DNA of 5,823 bases, from the NCBI GenBank assembly GCA_030596385.1, contig JAUVKD010000072.1:1-5823 (forward strand). Reading direction: 5' to 3'. Shown piece by piece: positions 1 to 5,630 of this stretch (positions are counted from its first letter, which is position 1; each line of letters begins with the position of its first letter). This DNA is from Methanosarcinaceae archaeon (GTDB taxonomy: Archaea > Halobacteriota > Methanosarcinia > Methanosarcinales > Methanosarcinaceae). Both the position numbers and the translations under genes were made by a program. Below the pieces are notes generated by a model, which was not told the DNA's origin, searched no databases, and worked only from the letters and a program-made list of their open reading frames with translations.

Positions 1-659
1 AGCGCATCCATATCCAATGAAAGATATATCTTGCTGCAATCAAGATATTTAATTACTTCATCCAGCACTTTTTTGATTCCTTTTCCTGAAACGTCATCAG
101 GTGTATAATACCTGATATTATTCTCTTTAGCAAAATCCCACTCTTCCTTAGGTCCGCTACGAATCCCGATCGAGACATAATTATCAGTAACCTCATCAAT
201 GATATGACGTGAAACACATGCATGATTATATTTCAAACCACTGTACTCATCACGAAGGTCAAAATGCGCATCCAATACCACAACACCAAGATCACCATCT
301 GCATGTTTGGCACATGCCTTTATACAGGGCAGGGTCAGTGAATGCTCACCACCGAGCATGATCGGTATCTTCCCATCCTTTGCGATAGGCTCAACAGCAT
401 AGAACAGGTCTCGCAGTGTGTCATCTACTGATGCATACGGTTCCAGGTCACCTGCGTCGTGGATCGGCACATCTGCAAGATCAATATCAAAAAAAGCGTT
501 ATAACTCTCAAAATTTGCAGATGCTTTGCGCATAGCATTCGGGGCAAAACGGCTGCCTGCCCGGAATGATGATGTTCCATCAAACGGTACGCCGAATATC
601 ACATATTCGGCAGTCCTGTAATCTGACAGGGCATCCATCATTTTAGGATCATTGAACAT
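1..659 (-). CDS. speB: Agmatinase (ureohydrolase family), N-terminal 219 codons, cut by window edge
   Basis: Agmatinase hydrolyses agmatine to putrescine and urea in the cytoplasm, using a two-manganese centre. Reading from the ATG at 659 gives 219 uninterrupted codons to the window edge. The metal-binding motifs of the ureohydrolase fold appear in order: GGEHS (His106), DAHFD (Asp130, His132, Asp134) and SLDMD (Asp216, Asp218). An NHA motif near residues 145-147 matches the substrate-side loop of SpeB proteins. Family members are about 290-305 residues, so roughly 70-85 C-terminal residues lie outside the window; this is an edge effect, not a broken gene. The start was chosen because the opening MFNDP...DALSDY resembles archaeal agmatinases. 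No good Shine-Dalgarno precedes it. It lies 49 bases behind aIF5A on the same strand, and may have its own promoter at 699-706. Arginase or formiminoglutamase is possible, but the aIF5A neighbour favours agmatinase. Confidence 0.95.
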   Translation of the reverse strand, partial: MFNDPKMMDALSDYRTAEYVIFGVPFDGTSSFRAGSRFAPNAMRKASANFESYNAFFDIDLADVPIHDAGDLEPYASVDDTLRDLFYAVEPIAKDGKIPIMLGGEHSLTLPCIKACAKHADGDLGVVVLDAHFDLRDEYSGLKYNHACVSRHIIDEVTDNYVSIGIRSGPKEEWDFAKENNIRYYTPDDVSGKGIKKVLDEVIKYLDCSKIYLSLDMDA

Positions 660-674
660 AACCGATAGGGGATG

Positions 675-699
675 TTAAGTTAAGTTAGGTTAAGTGAAG
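675..699. repeat. Pentanucleotide tandem repeat, five TTAAG-like copies
   Basis: Five consecutive 5-base units on the plus strand read TTAAG, TTAAG, TTAGG, TTAAG, TGAAG. Three are identical and two carry one substitution each. The tract fills most of the gap between aIF5A and speB and abuts the TATA-like box at 699-706, so it lies in the spacer or leader of a possible speB promoter. It is directly visible; any regulatory effect is inference. Confidence 0.85.
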
Positions 700-706
700 T
701 ATAAAG
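699..706 (-). promoter_or_regulatory. Candidate TATA box for speB
   Basis: The minus strand reads CTTTATAC, close to the archaeal TATA consensus, just after the aIF5A stop codon. With the usual spacing of about 25 bases, transcription would start near 675-678 and leave a leader of about 18 bases before the speB ATG at 659. speB could therefore be transcribed alone as well as by read-through from aIF5A. Prediction only. Confidence 0.4.
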
Positions 707-708
707 GT

Positions 709-1092
709 CTACCTCAGGTCGATCTTCGTATTACCCATTGCTGTAATGTATGTGATATCCGCACCTTCCACAACCCTTTTCCGGTACTCATCAGGCACGG
801 GGAGTTCAAAAGTTGAGTAATCTTCCATATCCATTAACTGGGCAATATCACCAGTCACCGACAGCACCTGTGCATTCTTACGCTCAACGAGCGGAACATA
901 GGTTTTTGCTGACACCGAACTTATAATCGAACGTTTCTGGCCATCAAAAATACCGATCACATCGATCCTTGCCTTTGCAGAACCGTGTTTGCCAGGTTTT
1001 GATTTTGATATATTTTTGATAACACATGGTTCATCGTCTACGACAACGTATTTTCCTTCCTTAAGTGTTTTTACCTCTACTTGCTGTTTCAT
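709..1092 (-). CDS. eif5A: Translation initiation/elongation factor aIF5A (hypusine-containing protein)
   Basis: This 127-residue protein is the archaeal counterpart of eIF5A (bacterial relative EF-P). It binds near the ribosomal E site and helps peptide-bond formation and termination at difficult sequences. The N-terminal SH3-like domain (about residues 1-68) carries the hypusination loop SKPGKHGSAKAR. By alignment with the eukaryotic TGKHG motif, Lys35 is the residue modified by deoxyhypusine synthase. The C-terminal OB-fold domain (about 70-127) ends in KIDLR. Length and both domains are typical and complete. The ATG is supported by GGAGG at 1101-1105, eight bases upstream. The next gene on this strand, 49 bases away, is agmatinase, which makes the putrescine precursor of the polyamines used for this modification. 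The family is almost universal and single-copy in archaea. Confidence 0.98.
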   Translation of the reverse strand: MKQQVEVKTLKEGKYVVVDDEPCVIKNISKSKPGKHGSAKARIDVIGIFDGQKRSIISSVSAKTYVPLVERKNAQVLSVTGDIAQLMDMEDYSTFELPVPDEYRKRVVEGADITYITAMGNTKIDLR

Positions 1093-1100
1093 ATTATGTT

Positions 1101-1105
1101 CCTCC
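1101..1105 (-). promoter_or_regulatory. Shine-Dalgarno site of aIF5A
   Basis: The minus strand reads GGAGG, separated by eight bases from the ATG at 1092. It fixes the aIF5A start and implies a leadered transcript. Confidence 0.85.
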
Positions 1106-1147
1106 GTTGAAGTGTGAATGCCTGTTTAAAGACGTTTGTAAGGAATA

Positions 1148-1175
1148 ATGTGGTTCATAATTCATTGTACCACAT
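1148..1175. promoter_or_regulatory. Inverted repeat in the aIF5A upstream region
   Basis: ATGTGGT at 1148-1154 and its exact reverse complement ACCACAT at 1169-1175 flank a 14-base spacer. If aIF5A is transcribed from the TATA-like box at 1236-1245, this lies in its 5' leader and could form a hairpin; otherwise it could be a split binding site. No T-tract follows, so it is not a convincing terminator. The repeat is visible; its role is unknown. Confidence 0.45.
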
Positions 1176-1235
1176 ATCAATTTATCGCGAAATGATTACT
1201 TTTTCGTATGTATCTGGCAGTTAAAATGCTTGAAA

Positions 1236-1245
1236 CTATTTAAAA
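1236..1245 (-). promoter_or_regulatory. Candidate TATA box for aIF5A
   Basis: The minus strand reads TTTTAAATAG, the best match to an archaeal TATA box upstream of aIF5A. The implied start near 1210-1215 gives a leader of about 120 bases containing the 1148-1175 inverted repeat. The core TTTAAA is symmetrical, so it could also serve the plus strand. A weaker alternative is GATAAATT (minus strand, 1180-1187). Confidence 0.35.
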
Positions 1246-1275
1246 TTGATTATTTTCCGTCTTTTGGTACTGTAA

Positions 1276-1283
1276 TTTATAAA
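1276..1283 (+). promoter_or_regulatory. Candidate TATA box for the secreted protein gene
   Basis: TTTATAAA is preceded by a purine-containing stretch (GTAA). Spacing of about 25 bases predicts a start near 1305 and a 45-base leader that includes the 18-bp palindrome and the ribosome binding site. It sits about 30 bases from the aIF5A box, so the two genes probably use divergent back-to-back promoters. Confidence 0.5.
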
Positions 1284-1314
1284 CCATAATACTTATCATT
1301 GCCAACTCTCAATA

Positions 1315-1332
1315 TTAATTCATATGAATTAA
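1315..1332. promoter_or_regulatory. Perfect 18-bp palindrome in the leader of the secreted protein gene
   Basis: TTAATTCATATGAATTAA is exactly self-complementary over 18 bases. It lies between the predicted transcription start and the Shine-Dalgarno. As DNA it has the form of a dimeric regulator's operator. As RNA it could fold into a 7-bp stem with an AUAU loop six bases before the ribosome binding site. AT-richness raises the chance of coincidence, but an uninterrupted 18-bp match at this position is notable. Confidence 0.55.
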
Positions 1333-1338
1333 GATATT

Positions 1339-1343
1339 GGAGG
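1339..1343 (+). promoter_or_regulatory. Shine-Dalgarno site of the secreted protein gene
   Basis: GGAGG stands seven bases before the ATG at 1351. This is strong support for that start and for genuine translation of the gene. Confidence 0.85.
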
Positions 1344-1350
1344 ACAATTT

Positions 1351-2901
1351 ATGAAAAAAATGAAACTATCAGGCGTGTTATTAATTAGTACTATGCTACT
1401 TTTGCTTGCGATTACATCACCTGTATTTGCAAAAATGGGAGCTGGGGCAGACATGGGACCAGAAAACATGAAGGGCGGCATGATGCGTGCAGATGATTTC
1501 GGACAGGTTGACAGTAGGTTTATAGGATTTACAGAAAATACATTCACACAGGCCTGTGGCGCATTCGGTGTGTCCGTTGATGATGCTATTTTCGATCTGG
1601 GTCTTGCGGCAGATATCGACAGGGGAATGACAATTGAAAACATTGAACTTCAATACGGTGTAAAAAGTGACGATATCGCAAACTACATGGTAGTGCACAT
1701 GAGAGGGACAACCACTTCATTCAATGCAAGAAATATGGCTGAAATGAAACAGCAAGCCATGCAGGGAATACGAGAACAAAAAATGGTGTATGGTCTCAAT
1801 TTCATGAAACATGGCAGTACATCATACGGACATTATGTAACATATACCTTCAACGAATCAGGTGAAATAAAGGACTTTGCACTTTCCGGAGATGCCATAT
1901 TTAATTCGGTCAAGGTATCAGATTTTAATTATAGTCACGATAAGTTGCATGGTGCAGTTGCAAATTATGTCGGAATGTCAAGCCAATTCTTTTTGCACGA
2001 CAACCCGACTGCGATCATACAGGTAAAGGCACTGGATGATAAAACAGTGACATTTAACCTTGCACAAGATGTTGAAGCTGAAAAGATCGATGATAGTGCC
2101 AATAATACAGTTTCCATTAAGATAACAAAAGGCAACTTAGAAGGTTATCTTATACTATGTAGGGATTTCCTGGCGGATGATATTGATGTGTCCATCACTG
2201 ATGCTAACGTTAACGTTAACGTTAACATTGACATTAAAGATAGCATCATCACAGTAGAACTTGTTAAAAACAGCCAGGTCATGTTCAGGGCAACTCCTAT
2301 GGAACCACAATATCTCCAGACACAATACCAGTATCCGGATCACATGACATACATGTACCAGAGGATCAATCAGGGAGTTGCACTTGGAAGAGTAGGTGCA
2401 GAACTTACAATACGTGAACGTGGGAACACAACATGTCTTCTAAATTACACACCTGTTAATTTGCAGGTAAAAGAAGCGATCCGAAACCGTGTGGTACTTG
2501 GAATTGAATCGGAGATGGAAGAAGGTCAGGTCATCACAATAAACCTGGACAATGAAACCATTAACCTTACCAGACCGGAATACATTCGAATGCGATATGA
2601 CGGAGTTGCACTTGAGCGTGCCGCTAATATCGATGAACTTTTTGCAGGCGGCAATGAACCGCTATGTTATCTTTTGCAGGAAAATGAAACTGCTTCGATG
2701 GCAGTGTACATACCCGAGTTCTCGGAACACGAAATCATAATTGATCTGGAGGAGCCGGAACAAGCTGATGATACAACCAAAGAAGAGAAAACAGCTGAAG
2801 ATGGGAATGCATCTGAAGAAGAAGCTTCATCCACCCCTGCATTTGGAGTAGCACTTGCATTTGCGACAATTGCGGGCGCATATATCAGGCGCAGGTCCTA
2901 A
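1351..2901 (+). CDS. Secreted, C-terminally anchored surface protein of unknown function (PGF-CTERM-like)
   Basis: I do not recognise a named family for this 516-residue protein. Residues 1-27 form a clear signal peptide: a Lys-rich start, a leucine-rich core, and likely cleavage after PVFA. A short methionine-rich stretch follows (28-46). Residues 59-118 look helical, with two GV-containing turns around an LGLAADID segment, reminiscent from memory of a small helical domain in some redox-associated membrane proteins. Residues 150-467 alternate beta-strand-like segments. Nine N-glycosylation sequons are present (Asn168, 193, 251, 359, 365, 401, 405, 445, 486). An acidic Glu/Thr/Ser linker (467-494) leads to TPAFG, a hydrophobic segment (498-511) and RRRS. 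This tripartite tail resembles PGF-CTERM archaeosortase signals, with PAF replacing PGF. Four cysteines (69, 270, 362, 439) fall in the exported part. It appears monocistronic, with its own promoter and Shine-Dalgarno. An S-layer-associated or substrate-binding role is only a guess. Confidence 0.88.
   Translation: MKKMKLSGVLLISTMLLLLAITSPVFAKMGAGADMGPENMKGGMMRADDFGQVDSRFIGFTENTFTQACGAFGVSVDDAIFDLGLAADIDRGMTIENIELQYGVKSDDIANYMVVHMRGTTTSFNARNMAEMKQQAMQGIREQKMVYGLNFMKHGSTSYGHYVTYTFNESGEIKDFALSGDAIFNSVKVSDFNYSHDKLHGAVANYVGMSSQFFLHDNPTAIIQVKALDDKTVTFNLAQDVEAEKIDDSANNTVSIKITKGNLEGYLILCRDFLADDIDVSITDANVNVNVNIDIKDSIITVELVKNSQVMFRATPMEPQYLQTQYQYPDHMTYMYQRINQGVALGRVGAELTIRERGNTTCLLNYTPVNLQVKEAIRNRVVLGIESEMEEGQVITINLDNETINLTRPEYIRMRYDGVALERAANIDELFAGGNEPLCYLLQENETASMAVYIPEFSEHEIIIDLEEPEQADDTTKEEKTAEDGNASEEEASSTPAFGVALAFATIAGAYIRRRS
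2205..2226 (+). repeat. In-frame hexanucleotide repeat (AACGTT) within the secreted protein gene
   Basis: Three full AACGTT units (2206-2223) plus a partial fourth encode alternating Asn-Val at residues 286-292, followed by Ile-Asp-Ile. The unit is two codons long, so gain or loss of copies would add or remove Asn-Val pairs without a frameshift. The repeat is also self-complementary and contains overlapping GTTAAC sites. The encoded alternation suits an exposed beta-strand. Confidence 0.9.
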
Positions 2902-2909
2902 ATCGAAAA

Positions 2910-2956
2910 TCGGGATTTCCATTCAGGATATCCCGAGTTCCTTTAATTTTTTATTT
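2910..2956. terminator. Hairpin plus T-tract between convergent genes
   Basis: TCGGGAT (2910-2916) and ATCCCGA (2930-2936) form a 7-bp stem with a 13-base loop. On the plus strand it is followed by a T-rich run (2942-2956, six consecutive Ts at 2947-2952). On the minus strand TTTT follows directly. It could end transcripts from both sides, and it overlaps the last codons of the oxidoreductase gene. Archaeal termination relies mainly on T-tracts, so the T-run may be the active part. Confidence 0.5.
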
Positions 2957-4662
2957 GAGGGGATACCGTCCTTATTCCATCCCCGGTAGTAGTAATATTC
3001 CGTAAGTGTTTTTTCAAACTCTTCCTTATTTATCATACCCGTAATAGTTGTCCCGTTCGTATTTGTTCCCCCATCTTCAAACATGCGTGCAGGAAGTGAA
3101 TCATCCGCACGTGTGAAACCTGCACCTATATTGAATAACTTTTCCAGGTTCCAGATACGTTCACCTGCATGCAGCAGATCCTGCGGGGAATAATGGACAC
3201 CTGTAACAGCGCTAAGCAGTGCTGCAAGTTCTTCTTCATCCATGGCAAAAGACCCGAACTTGCAGATCGCAAGAGAATCAACCGCCGCAGCAAGATTCTG
3301 GAATATCTGCACAAGCCCTGCCTTGCCGCTGAATGTGAGACGGTCGATCAATTTCGGTTTTCCGATAATCTCGGGTGCAACCATATATGCACGAAGATGA
3401 CACCCTCCCCGGTTCGATGTCGCATATCCAAGTGCCTGGCCCAAAACCCCACGCGGATCATAACCCGGGAACTCCAGACCTTTAGAACTCATGCTCAACT
3501 TTTCAGCCCCTTTTAAACGCAAATATGCTCTTGATCCCGCACCAAGTTCACATTCCCCTTCTCCAATCTGCATAACCAGTTCATCAAGTTGTTCAGGATC
3601 AATGTGAGTGGATGTCAATTCCGAATATGCCGCAATTGTAGAACCACAGGAAATGGTATCCATCCCGTAATCATTGCATATCCTGTTCGCTCTGATAATG
3701 GAATCCATGTCCTCGTTTCCTATGTCAGGTCCAAACGCCCATACCGTCTCGTATTCGGGAATCTCTATCTCACTTTCCTTGATGCTGCGCTTGCATCCTA
3801 CCGGACAGTTGTAACAAGAATGGCGTTTTAGATCGTAATTCTTATTGATATACTCCCCGGACACGGATTCAGCACTTTTGAACTCCCTGCTTCGGAAGTT
3901 ATCGGTGGGCAGTATTTTCATGTAGTTCATGAGGCTTACTAGCACCGAGGTACCGTAATTTTTTAGTCCCTTTGATGTCACGGGACTTGCACGAAGAAGC
4001 CGCATTGCACTCTCTTTTGCCTCTGCAAAAGCAGCATTGTCAGCAATCTCGGGTTTATTGGATCCCCTTACAACAATTGCTTTTAAGTTCTTGGAACCTG
4101 CTATAGCCCCCAAACCTCCACGTCCGCATGCATGCACATAATCGTTCATGATATTTGCGATCCCGACCTGCCGCTCACCTGCTTTTCCAATGCAGGAAAC
4201 TAAGCCATATGATTTGAGAGCATTTGTTGTTTCCCTTATGTTCATTCCCCGGAGATGCGTGGCCGGGACGATATCAACATCTTCATCATCGATTTGCAAA
4301 TACACAGGCGAGTCTGCTTTGCCTGTAATAATTAATGCATCAACTCCTGCAAACTTCATTTCCTTCCCAAAAAAACCGCCTGCACTTGAGTCGAATATTG
4401 TCCCGGTCAACGGCGATTTTGTAGTAATGGAATGTCTTCCTGACATTGGTGCAGGTGTTCCTGTTAAAGGTCCGGTTGTGAGTATCAGCGGATTTTCAGG
4501 ACTCAATGGGTCAATAGTTGGTGCAGCCATATCATATAGTATTTTTACACCCATCCCACGCCCGCCAATATATTCTTTTGCGGTTTTTATATCTGTTTTA
4601 GATTCCAATATGGATCTGTTACCCAGATCCACTGTGATTGTTCTGCCTGTCCATCCAAACAT
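2923..4662 (-). CDS. aor: Aldehyde:ferredoxin oxidoreductase, tungsten-pterin enzyme
   Basis: This family oxidises aldehydes to carboxylic acids in the cytoplasm and passes electrons to ferredoxin, using a bis-pterin tungsten cofactor and one [4Fe-4S] cluster. The 579-residue protein is full length (family about 600). The N-terminal domain opens with FGWTGRTITVDL and contains GGRGMG and the ACGRGGLGAIAGSKNLKA signature near residues 178-195. The cluster ligands are CYNCPVGC (Cys283, Cys286, Cys290) plus Cys467 in DSLAICKF. Compared from memory with the Pyrococcus furiosus enzyme, the active-site Glu and His correspond to Glu305 (PEYET) and His422 (GGCHLRAY), so it should be active. The gene starts 5 bases after the methyltransferase stop. 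Its Shine-Dalgarno-like AAGGA (4671-4675) lies inside that gene, implying translational coupling. The substrate is not readable; relatives act on aliphatic, aromatic or glyceraldehyde-type aldehydes. Confidence 0.96.
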   Translation of the reverse strand: MFGWTGRTITVDLGNRSILESKTDIKTAKEYIGGRGMGVKILYDMAAPTIDPLSPENPLILTTGPLTGTPAPMSGRHSITTKSPLTGTIFDSSAGGFFGKEMKFAGVDALIITGKADSPVYLQIDDEDVDIVPATHLRGMNIRETTNALKSYGLVSCIGKAGERQVGIANIMNDYVHACGRGGLGAIAGSKNLKAIVVRGSNKPEIADNAAFAEAKESAMRLLRASPVTSKGLKNYGTSVLVSLMNYMKILPTDNFRSREFKSAESVSGEYINKNYDLKRHSCYNCPVGCKRSIKESEIEIPEYETVWAFGPDIGNEDMDSIIRANRICNDYGMDTISCGSTIAAYSELTSTHIDPEQLDELVMQIGEGECELGAGSRAYLRLKGAEKLSMSSKGLEFPGYDPRGVLGQALGYATSNRGGCHLRAYMVAPEIIGKPKLIDRLTFSGKAGLVQIFQNLAAAVDSLAICKFGSFAMDEEELAALLSAVTGVHYSPQDLLHAGERIWNLEKLFNIGAGFTRADDSLPARMFEDGGTNTNGTTITGMINKEEFEKTLTEYYYYRGWNKDGIPSNKKLKELGIS

Positions 4663-4667
4663 TTGCC

Positions 4668-5435
4668 TTATCCTTTCCTTGCAACGATTATCTTTGTGTT
4701 ATAAGTAAACCAGATATTTCCTGCATCATTGAGCCGTATGCTTAAATCCGTAAGATCGTGTTCCATAGCAGCAATCATCATTTTCTTGACACGCTTTTTT
4801 GACTCAACACCCGGATCTGACATTAAGACCCATTCATCAAATGCAAAATCAGCCGGCCAATTCTCAAAGTGCAGAATCTCAAAACCATGATCGGTTAGCA
4901 TCTGCACAATCTCGGATGGTCGATAGTGTTTTACGTGGGATGGATCGCGAATTCGTTCAATTTCATTCTGGTACTCGCTTTTTGCGATATCTTCTGATGA
5001 TATTATGTCCGAAAGAACCATTTTTCCATTATATTTAAGGACCCTATTTATTTCCGATATTGCTTTTTCAGGATGCAGGAAATGATGAAAAGCAAACCTG
5101 CATGAAACAATGTTAAAACTATTGTCATCAAACGGGAGCGATTCCACATCTGCGGATTCAAATACCACATTTTTGATGTTGTTGTCCATTTTATACTGCT
5201 TTGCAATTGCAAGCATCTTATCTGTGAACTCAATTCCTATAACACTTGAGACGATATATGCAAATTCAAATGCCAAAAAACCTGTTCCTGTGGCAACATC
5301 CAGCAGGTGGTCAGTACCGGATGGAGCGGTAAATTCTACGATTTTTTTGAGGTTCTTTTTATTGGAAAGTGCGCTGTTTTTTGCATATGCATGAGAACGT
5401 TTTGCAAATTGCTCCTGTGCTTTTGTATATGCCAT
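4668..5435 (-). CDS. Class I SAM-dependent methyltransferase (UbiE/type 11-like)
   Basis: The protein has a Rossmann-type methyltransferase core. Motif I is LLDVATGTG (residues 44-52 from this ATG), the acidic residue after strand 2 is in GIEFTD (Glu69), and motif II includes LPFDDNSFNIVSCRFAFHHF (about 100-119). The RVLKYNG...LSD segment follows. It transfers a methyl group from S-adenosylmethionine; the acceptor is unknown, since the C-terminal part (about 165-255) that would set specificity carries no motif I recognise. At 255 residues the length is normal. A TTG nine bases upstream (5444) is also in frame and would give 258 residues. I prefer the ATG at 5435 because a TATA-like box lies 23-30 bases before it, as expected for a leaderless transcript, and neither start has a Shine-Dalgarno. 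It is the first gene of an operon with the aldehyde oxidoreductase. The gene name ubiE should not be assumed. Confidence 0.93.
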   Translation of the reverse strand: MAYTKAQEQFAKRSHAYAKNSALSNKKNLKKIVEFTAPSGTDHLLDVATGTGFLAFEFAYIVSSVIGIEFTDKMLAIAKQYKMDNNIKNVVFESADVESLPFDDNSFNIVSCRFAFHHFLHPEKAISEINRVLKYNGKMVLSDIISSEDIAKSEYQNEIERIRDPSHVKHYRPSEIVQMLTDHGFEILHFENWPADFAFDEWVLMSDPGVESKKRVKKMMIAAMEHDLTDLSIRLNDAGNIWFTYNTKIIVARKG

Positions 5436-5457
5436 ACATGGCAATATGAAGCATTAT

Positions 5458-5465
5458 GTATTAAA
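5458..5465 (-). promoter_or_regulatory. Candidate TATA box of the methyltransferase-oxidoreductase operon
   Basis: The minus strand reads TTTAATAC, preceded by AACC. It lies 23-30 bases upstream of the ATG at 5435, which places the predicted transcription start at or very near that ATG. This argues for a leaderless mRNA and for the ATG rather than the TTG start. Confidence 0.5.
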
Positions 5466-5630
5466 GGTTATAGGAATTTGCAATATCAGGTAGGTACAGC
5501 ATCCCGATTGGATTTCATCTGCAAGCATCAAGAAACTGCTCTTACACTCGCTTCTGCCATTGAAATCGATTGAAGCACAGGTTATGTTCCAATTTGAGAC
5601 ACTGCCCCCTGGTTGTGTGATGGTAGACCT
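5466..5630. other. Intergenic stretch with no recognised feature
   Basis: Short open frames on both strands here have no ribosome binding sites or recognisable protein features. A GGGGGC run on the minus strand (about 5605-5610) is the only visible oddity. No transposase remnant, tRNA or convincing terminator is seen. Confidence 0.5.

Noticed and set aside
1329..1698. Minus-strand open frames of 93-104 codons opposite the secreted protein N-terminus
   Set aside because: The plus-strand gene has a strong Shine-Dalgarno, signal peptide and coherent domain plan. The antisense frames show no such support.
3169..3831. Plus-strand open frames of 80-115 codons within the oxidoreductase gene
   Set aside because: They are antisense to conserved enzyme sequence including the cluster ligands, and their translations show no protein-like pattern.
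4148..4708. Long plus-strand open frame of 186 codons antisense to the oxidoreductase start
   Set aside because: It lies opposite a well-supported oxidoreductase with intact motifs, has no recognisable domain or ribosome binding site, and looks like a shadow of the coding strand.
5436..5444. TTG at 5442-5444 as the start of the methyltransferase
   Set aside because: It adds only three residues, lacks a Shine-Dalgarno, and would lie upstream of the transcription start predicted from the TATA-like box. It is kept only as an alternative.
5590..5620. Minus-strand GGGGGCAGTGTCTC stretch as a possible insertion-sequence end
   Set aside because: It has a look of some transposon termini, but there is no matching inverted copy, target duplication or transposase remnant in the window.
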